The translations under genes and the position numbers were made by a program. DNA of 64,000 nucleotides from an uncultured Acidimicrobiales bacterium (lineage in GTDB: Bacteria; Actinomycetota; Acidimicrobiia; Acidimicrobiales; Aldehydirespiratoraceae): NCBI GenBank assembly GCA_905480195.1, contig CAJQPN010000001.1:1-64000 (forward strand), in the 5' to 3' direction. How positions within the stretch are numbered: position 1 is the first letter of the stretch; each line of letters opens with the position of its first letter. The notes under the pieces were generated by a model that was not told the DNA's origin, made no database searches, and saw nothing but the letters and a program-made list of their open reading frames with translations. Shown in pieces: positions 34,676 to 43,167 of the stretch.

Positions 34676-36337
34676 ATGACGACACCTGACGCATCAGACG
34701 AGAGGGTTACGTATCCGGTCCCGATCTGGATGGGCTGGCTCGCCGGGATGAGCGCCGCCGCCGTCGCACTCGGGTTCAGCCAGTTCATCGGTGGTGCCAC
34801 CGACGTCCCCGGCCTCGTCCTGGGGGTCGGCGAACTCATCATTGACTACATGCCCGGATGGGCCGCCGAGGAGTCGATCGAGAACCTTGGATCGGCCGGG
34901 AAGGGCAACCTCCTGCGCGGCGTCACGATCATCAGTTTCCTCGTCGCGGCCGTTCTCGGCGACCAGTCGGCTCGCCGCACCAGCACGATCGGGATCTGGG
35001 GTTTCGTCACCTTCGGCCTTCTCGGTGGCTGGGCTACGGCCCGTAACCCACAGTCCGACACCGTCGCCAGCTGGTTCTGGGCGTTGACTGCCACATCGCT
35101 CGGCATCGCCACGCTCCTCGTTCTGGTGGGCCGAGCGCGAGCAACCGTCACTGCGAACAACGAACGTGGTGATCCCGATACCGGTGTGCTCGCCAGCCCC
35201 CTCGCACCGCCGGCCTCTCGTCGTTCGTTCCTCGGTTTCTCCGCCGGTGCAGGAGCCTTCGCACTGGCGGGGGTCGGCATCGGACGAACCGTCGAGGGAG
35301 AGTCAGCGGCCGAGCTCGCCCGGGCGAGCATTACGCTCCCAACCACCACCACCGAACGGGTCGGGGCCAGTACCACCACGACCCGGGCCCCGATCGCCCG
35401 GATGACCGCATCGGGCGAGGTCAGCTCCACCGAGTACGCCGGGATCGAAGGGTTATCGAGTTGGGTGACACCGTCGGTTGGCAACAACTTCTATCGCATC
35501 GACACCGCACTGCAGATCCCCCAGGTCGACCCGGCCAACTGGACGCTGCGCATCACCGGCATGGTCGACAACCCACTCGAGTTCACCTACGACGACATCC
35601 TCGCCATGGACCTGGCAGAACACACGATCACCCTCTCGTGCGTGTCAAACAACGTCGGTGGTGACCTGGTAGGCAACGCCGTCTGGACCGGCGTCCCGCT
35701 GATCGATCTGCTCGACCGTGCGGGTGTACAAGAAGGTGCAACTCAGCTGGTGGGCCGCTCCGTCGACGACTTCACCGCCGGTTTCCCCACCGAGGTCCTC
35801 TACGACGGACGTAACGCTCTTCTTGCCGTGGGGATGAACGGTGAGCCGCTCCCCGTTCGCCACGGCTTCCCAGCCCGCCTGGTGATCGCAGGCCTCTACG
35901 GCTACGTCTCTGCGACCAAGTGGCTCGAGGAGATCAACCTCACTACCTGGGAGGACTTCAACGGGTACTGGATCAACCTCGGCTGGTCCAAAGAGGGCCC
36001 CATGAAGACCATGTCGCGTATCGACGTGCCGCGACACCGGGAACGACTCGAGCATGGAACCCAACTACTCGCCGGCGTGGCGTGGGCGCCCAACCGGGGG
36101 ATCTCTGCGGTCGAGGTCTCGATCGACGAGGGTGAGTGGCAGCTGTGCGATCTCGCCGTGCCGGGCACCGACGAATCGTGGGTCCAGTGGAAGGTTGAGT
36201 GGGATGCCGATCCAGGCATCCATCGCGTCGACGTGCGGGCATTCGACGGCGAGGGCGCGCTCCAGCCGCAAGGGCCCAAGGACGTCGCTCCCGACGGAGC
36301 CGAAGGATGGCACGGCATCCTCGTCGAGGTCGTCTGA
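34676..36337 (+). CDS. Membrane-anchored sulfite-oxidase-family molybdopterin oxidoreductase
   Basis: 553 residues from the ATG at 34676 (GATGGT 7 nt upstream; ATG at 34664 is an alternative). About five membrane segments fill residues 15-152. Then [19 protein letters not shown] (181-199) is a typical twin-arginine motif plus hydrophobic helix. The exported part is a sulfite-oxidase-type Moco domain, with the molybdenum-ligand Cys C322 in [35 protein letters not shown], and a C-terminal dimerisation domain (about 440-553). The substrate is unknown. moaA, moaC and moeA lie 9-13 kb away. Confidence 0.87.
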   Translation: MTTPDASDERVTYPVPIWMGWLAGMSAAAVALGFSQFIGGATDVPGLVLGVGELIIDYMPGWAAEESIENLGSAGKGNLLRGVTIISFLVAAVLGDQSARRTSTIGIWGFVTFGLLGGWATARNPQSDTVASWFWALTATSLGIATLLVLVGRARATVTANNERGDPDTGVLASPLAPPASRRSFLGFSAGAGAFALAGVGIGRTVEGESAAELARASITLPTTTTERVGASTTTTRAPIARMTASGEVSSTEYAGIEGLSSWVTPSVGNNFYRIDTALQIPQVDPANWTLRITGMVDNPLEFTYDDILAMDLAEHTITLSCVSNNVGGDLVGNAVWTGVPLIDLLDRAGVQEGATQLVGRSVDDFTAGFPTEVLYDGRNALLAVGMNGEPLPVRHGFPARLVIAGLYGYVSATKWLEEINLTTWEDFNGYWINLGWSKEGPMKTMSRIDVPRHRERLEHGTQLLAGVAWAPNRGISAVEVSIDEGEWQLCDLAVPGTDESWVQWKVEWDADPGIHRVDVRAFDGEGALQPQGPKDVAPDGAEGWHGILVEVV

Positions 36338-36375
36338 CCAGTTGACACACAGCCATCCACCAACCGCGCGCCCGA

Positions 36376-36394
36376 CCTACGTACGGTTCGTAGG
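36376..36394. promoter_or_regulatory. Inverted repeat before the PIN-PhoH gene
   Basis: CCTACG (36376-36381) and CGTAGG (36389-36394) flank TACGGTT. TACGGT inside it (36382-36387) could be the -10 element. The ATG follows 5 nt after the repeat. It could be an operator or an mRNA 5' hairpin. Confidence 0.35.
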
Positions 36395-36398
36395 CAAC

Positions 36399-37691
36399 AT
36401 GACGACCAACCGTCGAACCTACGTCCTCGACACGTCGGTCCTGCTGAGCGAACCGCAGGCCTTGAGACGCTTCGAGGAACACGCAGTCGTTCTTCCCCTG
36501 GTTGTCCTGACCGAACTGGAAGCCAAACGGAACCATCCAGAACTCGGTTGGGCGGCCCGGACCGCACTCCGGGCGCTCGAGGAGCTTCGCGAGCGCCACG
36601 GTTCATTGCTGGAAGAACTACCGGTCAACGAGCACGGCGGCACCATTCGCGTTGAGCTCAACCACACGAGCACCGAGCCGCTTCCCGAGGCGTTTCGCGT
36701 CGATGCCAACGACCATCGGATCCTCACGGTTGCCAACAATCTTGCGATCGAAGGACTATCGGTCACGCTTGTGTCGAAAGACCTCCCACTGCGCCTGAAG
36801 GCCGGAGTGGTGGGCCTCGACGCTGCTGAATACCGCGACACCGAAGTGGCCGATGGGTCGTGGACGGGCTACACCGACTTCGTCGTCGGCAGCGCCGTCA
36901 TCGACGAGTTCTACGACGAAGGCGTGGTCGACCTCGACGACGCTCGGCAGCTCCCGGTCAACACCGGGATCACGCTCGTCTCAGGATCACAGTCGGGACT
37001 CGGCCGGTTACGTGATGACAAGCGAGTCCATCGCATCGCGGACCGTTCGGTCTTCGACGTGCGACCTCGCTCTCGCGAACAGCACATCGCCCTCGACCTG
37101 CTTACCGACGACTCGATCGGCATTGTTTCACTCGGTGGCAGAGCCGGCACCGGCAAGAGCGTCTTGGCGCTTGCTGCTGCGCTCGAGTCGGTGCTCGAAA
37201 ACCGCACCCACTCGAAGGTGATCGTCTTTCGGCCGCTCTACGCCGTCGGCGGTCAGGATCTCGGCTATCTCCCCGGTTCAGAGGCCGAGAAGATGTCGCC
37301 GTGGGCTGCGGCCGTCGGCGATGCGCTCGAGGCCATCGCCGGTCCTGAGGTGGTCGACGAGGTTATCCATCGGGAACTGCTCGAGATTCTTCCCCTGACC
37401 CATATCCGAGGCCGCTCGATCACCGACGCATTCATCATCGTCGACGAAGCGCAAAATCTCGAACGCAACGTCTTGCTCACTGCGCTCACCCGTATTGGTG
37501 AGAACTCGAAGGTTGTGCTCACGCACGATGTTGCCCAACGCGACAATTTGCGGGTCGGCCGGTTCGACGGCATCGGGGCAGTCGTCGACCATCTGCGCGG
37601 CCATCCGCTCTTCGGTCACATCACACTCACCCGCAGCGAACGCAGCCCCGTCGCTGCGTTGGTGGCCGGCTTGCTCGACGGCCACGGCTGA
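36399..37691 (+). CDS. PIN-PhoH protein (PhoH2-like)
   Basis: 430 residues from the ATG at 36399; the longer frame is inside the upstream gene. The N-terminal PIN ribonuclease domain (about 7-150) has VLDTSVLL (D11), TELEAK (E41), DANDHRIL and SKDLPLR acidic residues. The C-terminal PhoH ATPase/helicase has Walker [10 protein letters not shown] (246-254) and Walker [11 protein letters not shown]. In mycobacteria such PhoH2 proteins are RNA-unwinding ribonucleases, usually with a small antitoxin-like PhoAT upstream. Here no such ORF fits, because the gap to the previous gene is only 61 nt. Confidence 0.92.
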   Translation: MTTNRRTYVLDTSVLLSEPQALRRFEEHAVVLPLVVLTELEAKRNHPELGWAARTALRALEELRERHGSLLEELPVNEHGGTIRVELNHTSTEPLPEAFRVDANDHRILTVANNLAIEGLSVTLVSKDLPLRLKAGVVGLDAAEYRDTEVADGSWTGYTDFVVGSAVIDEFYDEGVVDLDDARQLPVNTGITLVSGSQSGLGRLRDDKRVHRIADRSVFDVRPRSREQHIALDLLTDDSIGIVSLGGRAGTGKSVLALAAALESVLENRTHSKVIVFRPLYAVGGQDLGYLPGSEAEKMSPWAAAVGDALEAIAGPEVVDEVIHRELLEILPLTHIRGRSITDAFIIVDEAQNLERNVLLTALTRIGENSKVVLTHDVAQRDNLRVGRFDGIGAVVDHLRGHPLFGHITLTRSERSPVAALVAGLLDGHG

Positions 37692-37701
37692 ACCTCAGCC
37701 G
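37685..37701. repeat. Palindrome containing both stop codons of phoH and the SnoaL-like gene
   Basis: CGGCTGA and TCAGCCG are perfect 7-bp arms around ACC. Each arm carries the stop of one of the convergent genes, so the element could terminate or stabilise both mRNAs. Confidence 0.45.
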
Positions 37702-38144
37702 GCCGAGAGCTTCTCCATCGTCGCCATCATCTGGTCTCTGACGACGTCGAGCGCCTTGTACGGGCGCATCATCACCTTGAACTCGGTGATCCAGCCCTCG
37801 TCATCACACGTGATGATGTCGACGCCATTCACATACATGCCATCGACTGTGGTCTCGAACTCGAGCACAGCGTGATTGCCCTGCAAGATGCGCTTCGTGT
37901 AGCCGAACCCACCCGATGCGTCCGGGCTCGACACCGAATCGCCGGCGCTCTCCCCGGGTAGCACGCTGCCAGCCGCAGTCAGATACAGCTTGCTGATCTC
38001 GCGGCCCTGTTGGGGTGTGTAGACCACCGGCGAGAGGAAGACACAGTCTTCGTGGAGGAGCGCGTCGAGCCCTCCTTCCAACTCACCTCGGAGGTGTTGG
38101 AACCAGCGGTCCATGACGGCGAAGATCGGATCGGAGCTACTCAT
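37695..38144 (-). CDS. SnoaL-like/nuclear transport factor 2-fold protein
   Basis: 149 residues. The small alpha+beta cone fold is suggested by FAVMDRWFQHLRGELEGGLDALLHEDCVFLSPV at the start (read in parts) and ILQGNHAVLEFETTVDGMYVNGVDIITCDDEGWITEFKV later (also in parts). These proteins are ligand-binding or isomerase-like; a precise activity cannot be read. It is divergent from the phosphoribosyltransferase and ends 3 nt from the PhoH stop, inside the palindrome at 37685-37701. Confidence 0.72.
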   Translation of the reverse strand: MSSSDPIFAVMDRWFQHLRGELEGGLDALLHEDCVFLSPVVYTPQQGREISKLYLTAAGSVLPGESAGDSVSSPDASGGFGYTKRILQGNHAVLEFETTVDGMYVNGVDIITCDDEGWITEFKVMMRPYKALDVVRDQMMATMEKLSAG

Positions 38145-38176
38145 AGGAATCCGATCATCTCACGACACGCGCCCGC

Positions 38177-38182
38177 TATGGT
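38177..38182 (+). promoter_or_regulatory. Leaderless -10 element of the phosphoribosyltransferase gene
   Basis: TATGGT lies 7 nt before the ATG at 38190; no Shine-Dalgarno is present. Confidence 0.55.
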
Positions 38183-38189
38183 CCTCCGG

Positions 38190-38696
38190 ATGAGCAACGA
38201 GCGCGAGATTTTGGACTACGCCACGTACGGCCGGGCGGTGCGCGAGCTGGCCCAGCGGGTAGCCGACGACGGCTTCCGTCCAGAAATGATTCTCGCAATC
38301 GCACGAGGCGGGCTCCTCGTGGCGGGATCACTCGGATATGCCCTTTCGGTGAAGAACATCTACGTGATGAACTGCGAGTACTACACGGGAGTCGACGAAC
38401 GCCTTCCCGTGCCGGTGATGCTCCCGCCCTATGTCGACTTCGTCGACATGGAAGACGCAAAGGTGCTCATCGCCGATGATGTCGCCGACACCGGTCACAC
38501 GCTCAAGATGGTGCACGACCACTGCGCCGAGCGGGTCGGCGAGGTCCGTTCGGCTGTCCTCTACGAGAAGTCACACTCGCTTGTGAAGTGCGAATACGTG
38601 TGGAAACGCACAGACCAGTGGATCAACTTCCCTTGGTCCACCGACGAACCGGTAGTGAGCCCCGAAGACGCTCGGCACAAGGTGCTCGACGCCTAA
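38190..38696 (+). CDS. Phosphoribosyltransferase (purine/xanthine type)
   Basis: 168 residues from the ATG at 38190; a longer frame runs into the divergent gene. The type I PRTase fold is shown by ILAIARGGLLVAG near residues 34-46 and the PRPP loop VLIADDVADTGHTL at 92-105. The C-terminal YVWKRTDQWINFPWS resembles hypoxanthine/xanthine-guanine PRTases. It probably salvages a purine base to its nucleotide. The convergent operon beginning at 44387 encodes a nucleoside-type transporter, so a salvage connection is plausible. Confidence 0.85.
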   Translation: MSNEREILDYATYGRAVRELAQRVADDGFRPEMILAIARGGLLVAGSLGYALSVKNIYVMNCEYYTGVDERLPVPVMLPPYVDFVDMEDAKVLIADDVADTGHTLKMVHDHCAERVGEVRSAVLYEKSHSLVKCEYVWKRTDQWINFPWSTDEPVVSPEDARHKVLDA

Positions 38697-38703
38697 CGAT
38701 TGG

Positions 38704-39630
38704 CTAGTTGCCCAGCACCTCGCGGTTGAAGCGCTCGAGGGTCGTCATTTTTTCAGGACCAGTGATTGCGAAATCGGGCACCACGATCTCGTCGACACCG
38801 ACTGATTCGTACGCTTCGATCACGGCCTTGAGTTCGTCGACGGTACCGACAAGTCCGGAGCGGTGATCCAACCCACTTCGGATCTGCTCAGCCTTCTCGG
38901 CATCGTCGACGATGATCAGAAGCCCGACCGCCGTGATGTGCACGCTGGCCATGTCGCGACCCTCGTTGTCGCAGTGGCCCCGAAGGTTCTCGAGATGCCC
39001 GGCGATCGTGTCGGGACGCCCCCACGCGTTCCACTCGTCGGCGTGCCGAGCAACGGTTCGCAGGGTTCGCTTCGCGCCCGCACCGCCGATCAGGATCGGG
39101 AGCGAGCCGTTCACGGGTCCGGGCTCGACGGGGGCCTGGGTGAGCGTGTAGTGCTCGCCGACGAAGTCGACCCGCTGACCGCCCGCTTCGAACATGGCCC
39201 GACACAAGGCGGCAGCCTCTTCGAGACGATCCGAACGCTCCTTGAGCGACGGGAGTTCGATACCGAGTCGCTCATGCTCGTTGCGTTGCCAGCCGGCTCC
39301 GAGCCCAAGTACCGCTCGACCGCCCGACATGTGGTCGAGCGTGATCGCCATATTCGCAACCACGGCAGGGTGCCGGTAGGTGTTGCCTCCCACCATGAGC
39401 CCGAGGCGCACGTCGGGTACGGCGGCAGCGAGCCCACCGAGCAGCATCCAGCCCTCTAGGAACGGTGCCATCTCGACGTCGGTCGGACCCGGACCATTGC
39501 CCGGATCAGCCGAGGGCATGAAGTGATCAGGAACCCAGACCCCTCGCCAGCCTGCGTCAGCGGCGAACCTTGCACCCTCCAGGATCTGACCCCAGCTCTG
39601 TGACGGGTTGGCCCAATACGAGAACTCCAT
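38704..39630 (-). CDS. LLM-class F420-dependent oxidoreductase
   Basis: 308 residues, luciferase-like TIM barrel. It begins MEFSYWANPSQSWGQILEGAR. GGRAVLGLGAGWQRNEHERLGI is the conserved family region, here read in two parts, and LPILIGGAGAKRTLRTVARHADEWN is a further signature. Such actinobacterial enzymes use F420, less often FMN; the substrate is unknown. Its ATG overlaps the stop of the last permease gene (TGATG), so it is the fifth gene of the BMP-type transporter operon. Confidence 0.88.
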   Translation of the reverse strand: MEFSYWANPSQSWGQILEGARFAADAGWRGVWVPDHFMPSADPGNGPGPTDVEMAPFLEGWMLLGGLAAAVPDVRLGLMVGGNTYRHPAVVANMAITLDHMSGGRAVLGLGAGWQRNEHERLGIELPSLKERSDRLEEAAALCRAMFEAGGQRVDFVGEHYTLTQAPVEPGPVNGSLPILIGGAGAKRTLRTVARHADEWNAWGRPDTIAGHLENLRGHCDNEGRDMASVHITAVGLLIIVDDAEKAEQIRSGLDHRSGLVGTVDELKAVIEAYESVGVDEIVVPDFAITGPEKMTTLERFNREVLGN

Positions 39631-40592
39631 CAGCGCTCCTCACGGCGATAGGCGATGCCGAGTCCTGCGGGCGCAGGTGACGGCTGATGCCGAGCCCGGA
39701 TCGAGATCACGATCAGGACAATAACCGTGAGGATGTACGGCAGCATCGACAGCAGAATCGGCGAGAAGTCAACACCGAAGGGCTGAAGCCGGGTCTGGAG
39801 GGCGAGCGTGAAACCGAAGAGCACCGCCCCGGTGGCAACCCGACCAGCGCGCCAAGCCCCGAAGATGACGAGTGCAACGGCGATCCAGCCGCGCCCTGCG
39901 ATGAGACCTTCGCTCCACGCACCGACGATTCCAGTCGTCGTGAGGTATGCCCCTGACAGACCGGCGAAGGCGCCGCCGACCATCACAGCACCCGCTCGAG
40001 TCGCCACCACCGAATGGCCGGCCGCATCGGCAGTCGAGGCGCTCTCACCCACGGCACGAACACCGAGACCGAGCGCAGTTCGGTTCATGACAAACCAGGT
40101 GCCGACACCCAGCACGACTGCCAGGTACGTGACCGGGGTGGTGGAGAATACGGTCTCGCCGACCCACGGGATGTCGCTCAGCAGTGGGATGTCGGCATCG
40201 GTGAACTGCGATCGGCGGGGATCATCGGTGTACCCATCGCCGATGAAGTTGGCCAGCCCGAGGCCGAGGATCGTGAGCGCCAGGCCACTCACCACTTGGT
40301 CGGCGCCGAGCCCAACGGCAACCACGGCATGAACCCCAGCGGCAACCGCCCCGGCGAGCGCCCCGATCAAGAGGCCGAGCCAGGGCGAGCCGGTACTGAC
40401 AGCACCGATGTACCCGCACACCGCGCCGACCGCCATCATGCCTTCAACCCCGAGGTTGAGAACGCCCGATCGCTCGGCGATCGCTTCGCCGAGTGCAGCC
40501 AGGTACAGCAATGTGGCGAACTGGATCGTGGCAACGACGAGCCCAAGAAACGCTGCCTCGCTGATGTCGAGCGCCGCGAGCTGGTTGATCAT
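39630..40592 (-). CDS. Nucleoside-type ABC transporter permease (NupQ-like)
   Basis: 320 residues with about 8-9 hydrophobic segments. Family signature: LYLAALGEAIAERSGVLNLGVEGMM (split here: LGEAIAERSGVLNLG and VEGMMAVGAV), then GADQVVSGLALTILGLGLANF. It belongs to the BPD_transp_2 group used by BmpA/NupNOPQ-type nucleoside importers. The start overlaps the stop of the previous permease. It is the second membrane subunit of the operon. Confidence 0.92.
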   Translation of the reverse strand: MINQLAALDISEAAFLGLVVATIQFATLLYLAALGEAIAERSGVLNLGVEGMMAVGAVCGYIGAVSTGSPWLGLLIGALAGAVAAGVHAVVAVGLGADQVVSGLALTILGLGLANFIGDGYTDDPRRSQFTDADIPLLSDIPWVGETVFSTTPVTYLAVVLGVGTWFVMNRTALGLGVRAVGESASTADAAGHSVVATRAGAVMVGGAFAGLSGAYLTTTGIVGAWSEGLIAGRGWIAVALVIFGAWRAGRVATGAVLFGFTLALQTRLQPFGVDFSPILLSMLPYILTVIVLIVISIRARHQPSPAPAGLGIAYRREER

Positions 40593-41659
40593 GTTGTCAC
40601 CACCTTCCGCTCGACAAGGGCCAACTGGTACGTGGAGAGAACGGCGGCACCGATGGCGCCGAACAGGATGAGCGCCTGGAGGATCCCGGCCACCGCCGGC
40701 GAAACACCAAGGGTCTGGATCGACTGCCCGCCGACCTGGACGGCGCCGAAGAAGACAGCGACGAGGGCAACGCCGCTCGGCCGCATGAGGGCGAGGGCAG
40801 CGACGATGATCCCCGCAAAGCCGAACCCGTTCGAGATGTTCTCGTTCAGACGGGCCGCAGTACCGGTGAGCTCGATGCCACCTGCGAAGCCGGCGACCGC
40901 GCCCGACAGGACCAGAACACCGAGCACCTTTTTTCGCATTGAGATGCCGGCATAGGCCGCTGTCTTTGCCGACGCTCCTGCGATGCGGAGTTCATAACCC
41001 CACACACTGCGATTGACGAACCAGGCGAACCCGGCGATGACTGCGAGCGCTATCAGCACGCCAAGGTGCGATCGTTCCCAGATGATCCCGAGTTGCGAAC
41101 CCTCTGGCTTCACCGTGATCTGAGGGAAGCCGAAGCCGTCAGGGTCTTTCCACGGTCCGGTCTGCAAGTAAACGATGAGACGGACGGCAACTTCGTTGAG
41201 CATGAGGGTCGTGATGATCTCGCTCACCCCGATCTCGGCTTTGGCCAACCCGGGACCGAGCGCCCACAGGGCACCACCGATAGCCGCACCGATGAGCATG
41301 GCGACGATCAGGACCGGACTCGGCCAATCTGCTCCGACCCGGCCAACCAGGGTGGCCGCAGTGGCACCGAACATGATCTGGCCCTCGGCACCAATGTTCC
41401 AGAGGCCCATAGTTGCAGCGATCGAGACAGCCAGCCCAGCCAGCGCAAGCGGGACAGCACGATTGAACGTCGCCGAGAGCGTGTCGGCTGTGCCGAAGCT
41501 GCGATCCCACATGCGCTGATAGGTGCCGAGAACCGGATCGCCCGAGATTGTGAGCAACAACGCGCCGATGACGAGGGCGAAGACGAGACCTGCCGCGAAG
41601 GCGACCGGCTGACCGCCTCGGACGGCCTCCTCTCGGCGGCGAAGGACCAGGCGCTTCAC
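40589..41659 (-). CDS. Nucleoside-type ABC transporter permease (NupP-like)
   Basis: 356 residues, with 8 or more membrane segments. Signatures: TFNRAVPLALAGLAVSIAATMGLWNIGAEGQ (read in parts: PLALAGLAVSIAATMG and LWNIGAEGQIMFG), EIITTLMLNEVAVR. It pairs with the next permease to form the channel. The ATG overlaps the ATPase stop by 4 nt (ATGA), and its own end overlaps the next gene. Confidence 0.92.
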   Translation of the reverse strand: MKRLVLRRREEAVRGGQPVAFAAGLVFALVIGALLLTISGDPVLGTYQRMWDRSFGTADTLSATFNRAVPLALAGLAVSIAATMGLWNIGAEGQIMFGATAATLVGRVGADWPSPVLIVAMLIGAAIGGALWALGPGLAKAEIGVSEIITTLMLNEVAVRLIVYLQTGPWKDPDGFGFPQITVKPEGSQLGIIWERSHLGVLIALAVIAGFAWFVNRSVWGYELRIAGASAKTAAYAGISMRKKVLGVLVLSGAVAGFAGGIELTGTAARLNENISNGFGFAGIIVAALALMRPSGVALVAVFFGAVQVGGQSIQTLGVSPAVAGILQALILFGAIGAAVLSTYQLALVERKVVTT

Positions 41660-43167
41660 GATGATGCCTCGGTGGCAGTGCCCATCATCGCTTCACCGAT
41701 CTGGGTGCGGGTCGCCTCTCGGGCATTGAACTCGCCAACGATACGTCCCGCGTTCATGACGAGGATCCGATCAGCGAGCGACAGGAGTTCGTCGAGGTCC
41801 TCGGAAACCATGAGGACGCCAGTGCCCTCGTCACGCTGCTGCACGATAAGACGCTGAATGGCCCGCACACCGGCGACGTCGAGACCGCGCGTTGGCTGGG
41901 ACGCAACGACAACATCTGGTTTGCCCGAGAGCTCGCGACCGAGCAGCAGACGCTGCAGGTTGCCGCCCGAGAGTCCGGCGAGTGGTGCATCGTGCCTACC
42001 GATCTTGACCTCGAACCGCTCGACGATCCGATCGCAGAACTCACGGGCGCTCGCCCAGTTGAGCAGTGGACCTCGCCGCAACGTTCGGAACTCGCGCATG
42101 ACTGCGTTCTCGGTGATGGGAAGCTTTGGGGCGAGGCCGACCCCGAGTCGGTCCTCGGGCACGTACGCAAGCCCAGCGGCGAAGCGCCGCTGCGGAGGTG
42201 CGGTCGTGACGTCGGTTCGCATAACCGTGACGGTGCCGCCTTCGATCGGTTCGAGCCCGGCGATGGCGTCGGTGAGGGCCCGTTGCCCGTTACCGGCAAC
42301 CCCGGCGATGCCGACGATCTCACCCGATCGGACCTCGAACGACACGCCGTCGACAGCCAGAAGCCCACGCGCGTCGCGCACGGTGAGGTTGTCGACGGTG
42401 AGCGCAGGATCGCCTGGAATGGCAACTGCGATCGGCACCGTTTCGACCGCAACGTCGCCAACCATCAGGCGTGCCAACTCGGAGGCATTGACGTCGGCGA
42501 CCGCAATCGAGGCCGAAACCGTCTCGCCGCTGCGAAGAACGGTCGCTTCGTCGCAAAACGACACGACCTCATCGAGTTTGTGGGAGATGAAGATCACCGA
42601 GCGGCCATCGGCGACCATGCGGCGAAGAACCTCACCCAGCTCGACTGATTCCTGGGGGGTGAGTACTGCGGTGGGTTCGTCGAGAATCAGCACCCGGGCA
42701 TCGCGCCACAGGGCCTTGAGGATCTCGACGCGCTGCCGCTCCCCCATCGAGAGCTGCCATACCGGACGGTCCGGCTCGACCTCGAAGCCAAAGCGTGCAG
42801 CCACATCACCGACCTGCCGTTCAATCACGGCTGCGTCGATGATGGGAGGGGCCGCCCCGAGCACGACGTTCTCCGCAACGGTGAACGTCGGCACCAGGCG
42901 AAACTCCTGATGCACCATCCCGATCCCTGCCCCCAGCGCGTCAGCTGGCGACGAGAAGATCATCTCTTGTCCGTCGATTCGGATATGTCCCTCGTCGGGT
43001 CGGTACACCCCGGCGAGGCAGTTCATGAGGGTGGTTTTCCCGGCACCGTTCTCACCGAGAACAGCGTGCACCGTGCCGGGGCGGACGGTAAGGCCCGCCC
43101 CGGCATTGGCGATCACTCCGGGAAATCGTTTCCAGATGCCGTCGAGTTCGACGGCAGGGTGGGTCAC
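41656..43167 (-). CDS. Nucleoside-type ABC transporter ATPase (two nucleotide-binding domains)
   Basis: 503 residues with two ABC domains, as in the sugar/nucleoside CUT2-like class. Domain 1: Walker A GENGAGKTT (37-45), signature LSMGERQR, Walker B ILILDEPTAVLT-like VLILDEPTAV. Domain 2: degenerate Walker A GVAGNGQRA, signature LSGGNLQR and a Walker B in which the usual Glu is lost (VVVASQPTRGLD). That asymmetry is usual in this family. It begins with GTG overlapping the lipoprotein stop (GTGA). Confidence 0.93.
   Translation of the reverse strand: MTHPAVELDGIWKRFPGVIANAGAGLTVRPGTVHAVLGENGAGKTTLMNCLAGVYRPDEGHIRIDGQEMIFSSPADALGAGIGMVHQEFRLVPTFTVAENVVLGAAPPIIDAAVIERQVGDVAARFGFEVEPDRPVWQLSMGERQRVEILKALWRDARVLILDEPTAVLTPQESVELGEVLRRMVADGRSVIFISHKLDEVVSFCDEATVLRSGETVSASIAVADVNASELARLMVGDVAVETVPIAVAIPGDPALTVDNLTVRDARGLLAVDGVSFEVRSGEIVGIAGVAGNGQRALTDAIAGLEPIEGGTVTVMRTDVTTAPPQRRFAAGLAYVPEDRLGVGLAPKLPITENAVMREFRTLRRGPLLNWASAREFCDRIVERFEVKIGRHDAPLAGLSGGNLQRLLLGRELSGKPDVVVASQPTRGLDVAGVRAIQRLIVQQRDEGTGVLMVSEDLDELLSLADRILVMNAGRIVGEFNAREATRTQIGEAMMGTATEASS

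Noticed and set aside
36338-36398. Small antitoxin gene upstream of the PIN-PhoH gene
   Set aside because: The 61-nt gap contains no frame with a start codon and a plausible RBS of useful length.
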